From: Nonomuraea fuscirosea
GTDB lineage: Bacteria > Actinomycetota > Actinomycetes > Streptosporangiales > Streptosporangiaceae
Direction of reading: 5' to 3'
DNA length: 64,000 bases
NCBI RefSeq assembly: GCF_003001935.1
Contig: NZ_PVNG01000004.1
Span: 537,578-601,577 of the forward strand
Shown here: positions 60,807-64,000 of the stretch, piece by piece
Numbering within the stretch: the first letter of the stretch is position 1
Layout: each line of letters starts with the position of its first letter
The notes under the pieces: generated by a model
The model's input: only the letters and a program-made list of their open reading frames with translations
Database searches by the model: none
What the model was told of the DNA's origin: nothing
Made by a program: the position numbers and the translations under genes

Positions 60807-61729
60807 ACGGCACCCCGCTCAAGCCCGGCGCCACGATCGGGTTCGTCGGCCTGGGCAACATGGGCCTGCCCATGGTCCGCAGGCTCCTCGCGGCCGGTTA
60901 CCGGATCAGGGCCTACGACCGGGCAAGCGCCTCCGTGGACGCCCTCGCCGGCCACCTGGCCGGGTCCGACACGGATAGTGGGGTCGCCGCCGACGCCGCC
61001 GCCACCGCGCGAGGGGCCGACGCCGTCGTCCTCATGCTGCCCGACTCCGACGTCGTGGAGGCCGTCATGCACGACGACGGCCTCCTGGCGGCGGCCGCGC
61101 CGGGCACGATCGTCGTCGACATGGGCTCCTCGCGCCCGCTGAGCACCCGCGCGCTCGCCGAGCGGGCCGCCGCCAGAGGGGTGGGCCTGGTGGACGCGCC
61201 CGTCTCCGGCGGCGTCAAAGGCGCCGTGGACGGCACCCTCACCGTCATGGCGGGCGGCGAGCCCGGCGACTTCGACCGGGTGCGCCCGATCCTGGAGACG
61301 GTCGGCCGCCGGGTGCTGCACCTCGGCCCGGCCGGCGCGGGACACGCCCTCAAGGCGCTGAACAACCTCATGTCGGCCACCCACCTGCTGCTCACCAGCG
61401 AGGCCATGCTCGCCGGCCAGCGCTTCGGCCTCGACCCGGCGGTCATGCTGGAGGCCGTCAACGGCTCCAGCGGCCGCAGCGGCTCCACCGAACGCAAATG
61501 GCCGGACTACGTGCTGCCCGGGACGTTCGACTCCGGGTTCGGCCTGCGGCTGATGCTCAAGGACATGCGCATCGCGGTCGACCTGGCCGAGGCCACCGGC
61601 GTCGAGCCCCGGCTGGGCCGCGCGGCGACCGACCTGTGGGCCGACGCCGCCGACCACCTGCCACCCGCCGCCGACCACACCGAGATCGTCACCCGGCTAC
61701 GGCAACTCCTGGAGGACCACCGGGACTGA
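60803..61729 (+). CDS. Second beta-hydroxyacid dehydrogenase, apparently with a CTG start
   Basis: 308 aa if it starts at 60803. GFVGLGNMGLPMVRRL cofactor site, DAPVSGGVKGAVDGT, catalytic Lys in GAGHALKALNNLM, GSSGRSGSTERKWPDY. The cofactor strand begins only 13 codons after the stop of the CMD gene, and the only start position that keeps it whole in frame is CTG at 60803, which overlaps the CMD stop as CTGA in the place where its neighbours have ATGA. GAAGGGG lies 10 bases ahead. The next in-frame ATG is within GNMG and would cut the Rossmann fold. Ends the rightward arm, followed by a strong terminator. Confidence 0.85.
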   Translation: MNGTPLKPGATIGFVGLGNMGLPMVRRLLAAGYRIRAYDRASASVDALAGHLAGSDTDSGVAADAAATARGADAVVLMLPDSDVVEAVMHDDGLLAAAAPGTIVVDMGSSRPLSTRALAERAAARGVGLVDAPVSGGVKGAVDGTLTVMAGGEPGDFDRVRPILETVGRRVLHLGPAGAGHALKALNNLMSATHLLLTSEAMLAGQRFGLDPAVMLEAVNGSSGRSGSTERKWPDYVLPGTFDSGFGLRLMLKDMRIAVDLAEATGVEPRLGRAATDLWADAADHLPPAADHTEIVTRLRQLLEDHRD

Positions 61730-61734
61730 CCACG

Positions 61735-61765
61735 AGGCCGCCCTCCGACGAGATGAGGGCGGCCT
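61735..61765. terminator. Terminator between the catabolic operon and the OYE gene
   Basis: Perfect 11-bp stem aggccgccctc (61735-61745) with gagggcggcct (61755-61765) around a nine-base loop, six bases after the dehydrogenase stop. The OYE gene ends 12 bases beyond on the opposite strand, so it can serve both. Confidence 0.75.
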
Positions 61766-61776
61766 TCCTCACCCAC

Positions 61777-62931
61777 TCAGGCCAGGACACAGTGGGTACC
61801 GGTGAAGATCGTCGGCATGCACTTATTGCAGTGCACGCACAACGACCGGGTCGCGGGATCGGCCCGCAGCCGGTTGACCAGGTCGGGCTCGCGCAGCAGC
61901 GCGCGGGCCATGGCCACGAACTCGAAGCCCTCGGCCATGGCCAGATCCATCGTGGCGCGCTGGCTGATGCCGCCCAGCAGGATCAGCGGCAGCTTGAGCG
62001 CGGCCCTGAACCGGCGGGCGCCGTCGAGGAGATAGGCCTCCTGATAGGGGTAGGCGCGGATGAACCGGCCGCCGGTGAGCCTGACGCCCAGGCGCATCGG
62101 CTGCTTGAACGTGGCCGCGAACTCGCGCAGCGGAGCCTCGCCGCGGAAGAGGTACATCGGGTTCAGCAGGGAGCTGCCGCAGGTGAGTTCGAGGGCGTCC
62201 AGGCTGCCGTCCCGTTCGAGCCACCGCGCCACCTCAAGGCTCTCCTCGATCCCCAGGCCGCCGCGTACGCCGTCGTCCATGTTCAGCTTGGCCAGCACGG
62301 CCACGCGGTCACCGACGGCGTCGCGGACGGCGCGGGCCGCGCCGAGCGCGACCTTGGCCCGGTTGGCCAGCGAGCCGCCGTAGGCGTCGCGGCGCCTGTT
62401 GAGCCTGGGGCTGAGGAACGAGCTGGCGAAGTAGTTGTGCCCGAGATGGATCTCGACGGCGTCGAACCCCGCCCGTACGGCGAGCTCGGCGGCGGTGGCG
62501 TGCGCGGCGGTGATCCGCTCGATGTCGGCGACGGTGGCCCGGCGGGTCATGGCCATGGCCTGCGGATTCGCCCGCGCGGACGGCGCCAGCGCGGGCAGCC
62601 GGGTGGATCTGCTGTTGGCGACGGGCCCCGCGTGCCCGAGCTGAGCGGAGACGGCCGCGCCCTCCGCGTGCACGGCGTCGGTGAGGCGGCGCAGGCCGGG
62701 CAGGGCTTCCTGCCGCATCCAGAGCTGGTGGCGCTGGGTACGGCCCTCCGGGGCGACGGCGCAGTACGCGACGGTGGTCATGGCGGCGCCGCCGGCGGCG
62801 TGGGCGCGGTGGAAGGCGATGAGATCGTCGCCGACGAGGGCGTTCCTGGCCATGCCTTCGAAGGTGGCGGCCTTGATGATGCGGTTGCGCAGCGTGAGGG
62901 GGCCGAGCCGGGCCTGCTGGAACACATCCAT
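61777..62931 (-). CDS. Old Yellow Enzyme family NADH:flavin oxidoreductase with C-terminal Cys cluster
   Basis: 384 aa from the ATG at 62931 (AGGA ten bases ahead). OYE barrel: RLGPLTLRNRIIKAATFEG, VSAQLGHAGP, FDAVEIHLGHNYFASSFLSP, RRDAYGGSLANR, LLGGISQRATMDLAMAEG. The end reads CVHCNKCMPTIFTGTHC: cysteines spaced C-x2-C-x2-C-x9-C, like the iron-sulfur site of trimethylamine dehydrogenase and dienoyl-CoA reductase relatives but without their extra domains. Reduces activated C=C bonds. Single gene after the catabolic operon, on the other strand. Confidence 0.9.
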   Translation of the reverse strand: MDVFQQARLGPLTLRNRIIKAATFEGMARNALVGDDLIAFHRAHAAGGAAMTTVAYCAVAPEGRTQRHQLWMRQEALPGLRRLTDAVHAEGAAVSAQLGHAGPVANSRSTRLPALAPSARANPQAMAMTRRATVADIERITAAHATAAELAVRAGFDAVEIHLGHNYFASSFLSPRLNRRRDAYGGSLANRAKVALGAARAVRDAVGDRVAVLAKLNMDDGVRGGLGIEESLEVARWLERDGSLDALELTCGSSLLNPMYLFRGEAPLREFAATFKQPMRLGVRLTGGRFIRAYPYQEAYLLDGARRFRAALKLPLILLGGISQRATMDLAMAEGFEFVAMARALLREPDLVNRLRADPATRSLCVHCNKCMPTIFTGTHCVLA

Positions 62932-62951
62932 GCTTGGGATCCTGTTCCGCC

Positions 62952-62997
62952 TCCAGCCGCCGGTCAATCGACGATCTCTGGGCGGCCGGCGGCTGGA
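62952..62997. promoter_or_regulatory. Large inverted repeat upstream of the OYE gene
   Basis: Perfect 12-bp arms tccagccgccgg (62952-62963) and ccggcggctgga (62986-62997) separated by 22 bases, beginning 21 bases ahead of the OYE start. Operator pair or leader hairpin. Confidence 0.5.
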
Positions 62998-63081
62998 CGG
63001 GCGTGTCTGTGATGGCCGCTCTCCCATCATGTGATGAAACGATGACAAGACGGTCGAGGCCGCCGTTCGTCTGGTTGCTTG

Positions 63082-63912
63082 ATGGCCATGCATTCGACGA
63101 GCAAGTTCTCCAGGATCGCCCGCGGCCGCGCCCGATCGGCCGGCGCCGCCGCCCTGACCGTCGCGCTGGCCGTCCCACTGGCGGCCTGCGGCGCGCAGGC
63201 GGGCGGCCAGGACGGATCGACCGCATCCGCCGCATCGCACGACGAGCCCGCGAAGGCGACCGGCGTCAGGGTGCTGTGGATGGGCGACTCCATCGCGGGC
63301 GCGCAGGCTCCCGCCCTGGAGGCCGCGCTGGAGGCCGGAGGCGTGGAATTCATGAACGCCACGTCCGACGGCGGCGGCAACGTCGTCGCCGGTGACCACC
63401 CGGTGACGAAGATGGGGGCCAAGAGCACCTGGAAGACGCTCCAGAAGCACCTCACGTCGTTCCGGCCGACCGTGGTCGCGTACCAGATCACCACCTACGA
63501 CTGGGGGACCGGACGCCAGCAACTGACCGCCTACCGCAAGCTCGCCAGAACGGCCGAGGACGGCGGAGCCCGCCTCGTGCTCGTGTCCGCGCCCCCGTTC
63601 AAGATCGACGACTTCTTCCGTCCGCACGCGGCCGCGATCAAGAGCGCCCCCAAAATGGCGGCCAGGGCCGCCGAGGCCGAGAACGCCCGCTACCTGGACG
63701 CCTCCCAGCTGTGGGGGAACGACTACTCCGCCGAACGGGCGCAACGCGCCAAGGACGGCATCCACTCCTGTCAGCAGGGCTCAGCGGCCTTCGCCACCTG
63801 GTTCACCAAGCAACTGGGAGCACTGACCGACTTCACCCCAGCCGCCCCCGCCACCTGGGCCACCGGCTCATGGACCGGCGACGAACGATACGTCAAACTC
63901 GGCTGCGCCTGA
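63082..63912 (+). CDS. SGNH-hydrolase-like lipoprotein
   Basis: 276 aa from the ATG at 63082 (a second ATG at 63088; no clear ribosome site). Lipoprotein signal: Arg-rich start, AALTVALAVPLAAC. Mature part: VLWMGDSIAGAQAP (block I GDS with the nucleophile Ser), TVVAYQITTYDWG (block III-like), and DGIHSCQQGSAAFATWFTK, giving the Asp-x-x-His at the end of SGNH enzymes. The Gly/Asn oxyanion blocks are less clear (TSDGGGNVVAGD may serve), so it may be an acyl-modifying or binding member of the fold. Divergent from the OYE gene. Confidence 0.75.
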   Translation: MAMHSTSKFSRIARGRARSAGAAALTVALAVPLAACGAQAGGQDGSTASAASHDEPAKATGVRVLWMGDSIAGAQAPALEAALEAGGVEFMNATSDGGGNVVAGDHPVTKMGAKSTWKTLQKHLTSFRPTVVAYQITTYDWGTGRQQLTAYRKLARTAEDGGARLVLVSAPPFKIDDFFRPHAAAIKSAPKMAARAAEAENARYLDASQLWGNDYSAERAQRAKDGIHSCQQGSAAFATWFTKQLGALTDFTPAAPATWATGSWTGDERYVKLGCA

Positions 63913-63918
63913 TGACGC

Positions 63919-64000
63919 CCCCATCCCCATCCCCATCCCCCTCCCCGTCCCCGTCCCCGTCCCCGTCCCCGTCCCCGTCCCCGTCCCCGTCCCCGTCCCC
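63919..64000. repeat. Hexanucleotide tandem repeat running off the window
   Basis: (ccccat)3, one cccct variant unit, then at least nine (ccccgt) units to the window edge, starting seven bases after the stop of the lipoprotein gene. In one frame it would code for Ser-Pro repeats. Total length unknown. Confidence 0.9.

Noticed and set aside
1..64000. CRISPR arrays, transposons, integrases, attachment sites, rRNA or tRNA genes
   Set aside because: None seen; the few repeats found are short tandem or paired elements without CRISPR spacing and without transposase genes.

Overview
The window is high-GC DNA with third codon positions dominated by G and C, many GTG starts, many start codons lacking a Shine-Dalgarno sequence, and gene families typical of filamentous actinomycetes (cytochromes P450 paired with TetR regulators, NRPS parts, IclR, LacI and GntR regulators, a DUF6069-like membrane protein). 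It fits a soil actinomycete of the Streptosporangiaceae or Nonomuraea sort; that placement is inference from style, not from a marker gene. No tRNA, rRNA, CRISPR array, transposase or integrase was found.

Layout. 0-2.6 kb: right edge of a nonribosomal peptide cluster on the minus strand (start of an adenylation domain, a type II thioesterase fused to a degenerate phosphopantetheinyl-transferase-like domain, and a gene-free 0.9 kb leader with a repeated 25-bp element). 2.6-22.7 kb: small regulator/enzyme modules, each with its own TetR, GntR or MerR regulator: Ntn-type amide hydrolase lipoprotein, TetR/MFS pump, P450/TetR, secreted S33 hydrolase, carboxylesterase/TetR, M19-like hydrolase, LLM flavin monooxygenase, P450/TetR, acyltransferase 3/TetR, and an FAD oxidase/monooxygenase/SDR operon opposite a GntR-FCD regulator. 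22.9-24 kb: a small unknown gene and a lethal-factor-like metallopeptidase. 24.2-31.3 kb: urease operon ureAB-C-F-G-D (gamma and beta fused, no ureE), then a BacA/Rv1819c-like ABC exporter-fold transporter and trmO. 31.3-39.5 kb: ArsR/SRPBCC pair, ProC-like reductase, an ABC-2 transporter with a divergent two-component system, a beta-lactamase-fold protein that has lost its catalytic residues, and TspO.

39.6-45.7 kb is a carbohydrate module: GH2 glycosidase divergent from a three-gene sugar ABC importer, with a LacI regulator and a near-perfect LacI-type operator between the divergent genes.

45.9-61.7 kb is the most interesting part: about 16 kb of two long divergent, translationally coupled operons around an IclR regulator. 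The leftward arm encodes a PotABCD-like importer, a DUF6282-like hydrolase, a metallo-beta-lactamase-fold lactonase, an SDR and a double carboxymuconolactone-decarboxylase-fold (CMD) protein. The rightward arm encodes an HpcH/HpaI aldolase, a bicupin, a CMD protein, a Baeyer-Villiger-type monooxygenase, an SDR paralogue, two beta-hydroxyacid dehydrogenases, a cupin and a second CMD protein. Read together this looks like an uncharacterised catabolic pathway for a cyclic alcohol or ketone: uptake, oxidation, ring expansion to a lactone, lactone hydrolysis, hydroxyacid oxidation and aldol cleavage. The substrate cannot be named from sequence. The window ends with an Old Yellow Enzyme, an SGNH-like lipoprotein and a hexanucleotide tandem repeat running off the edge.
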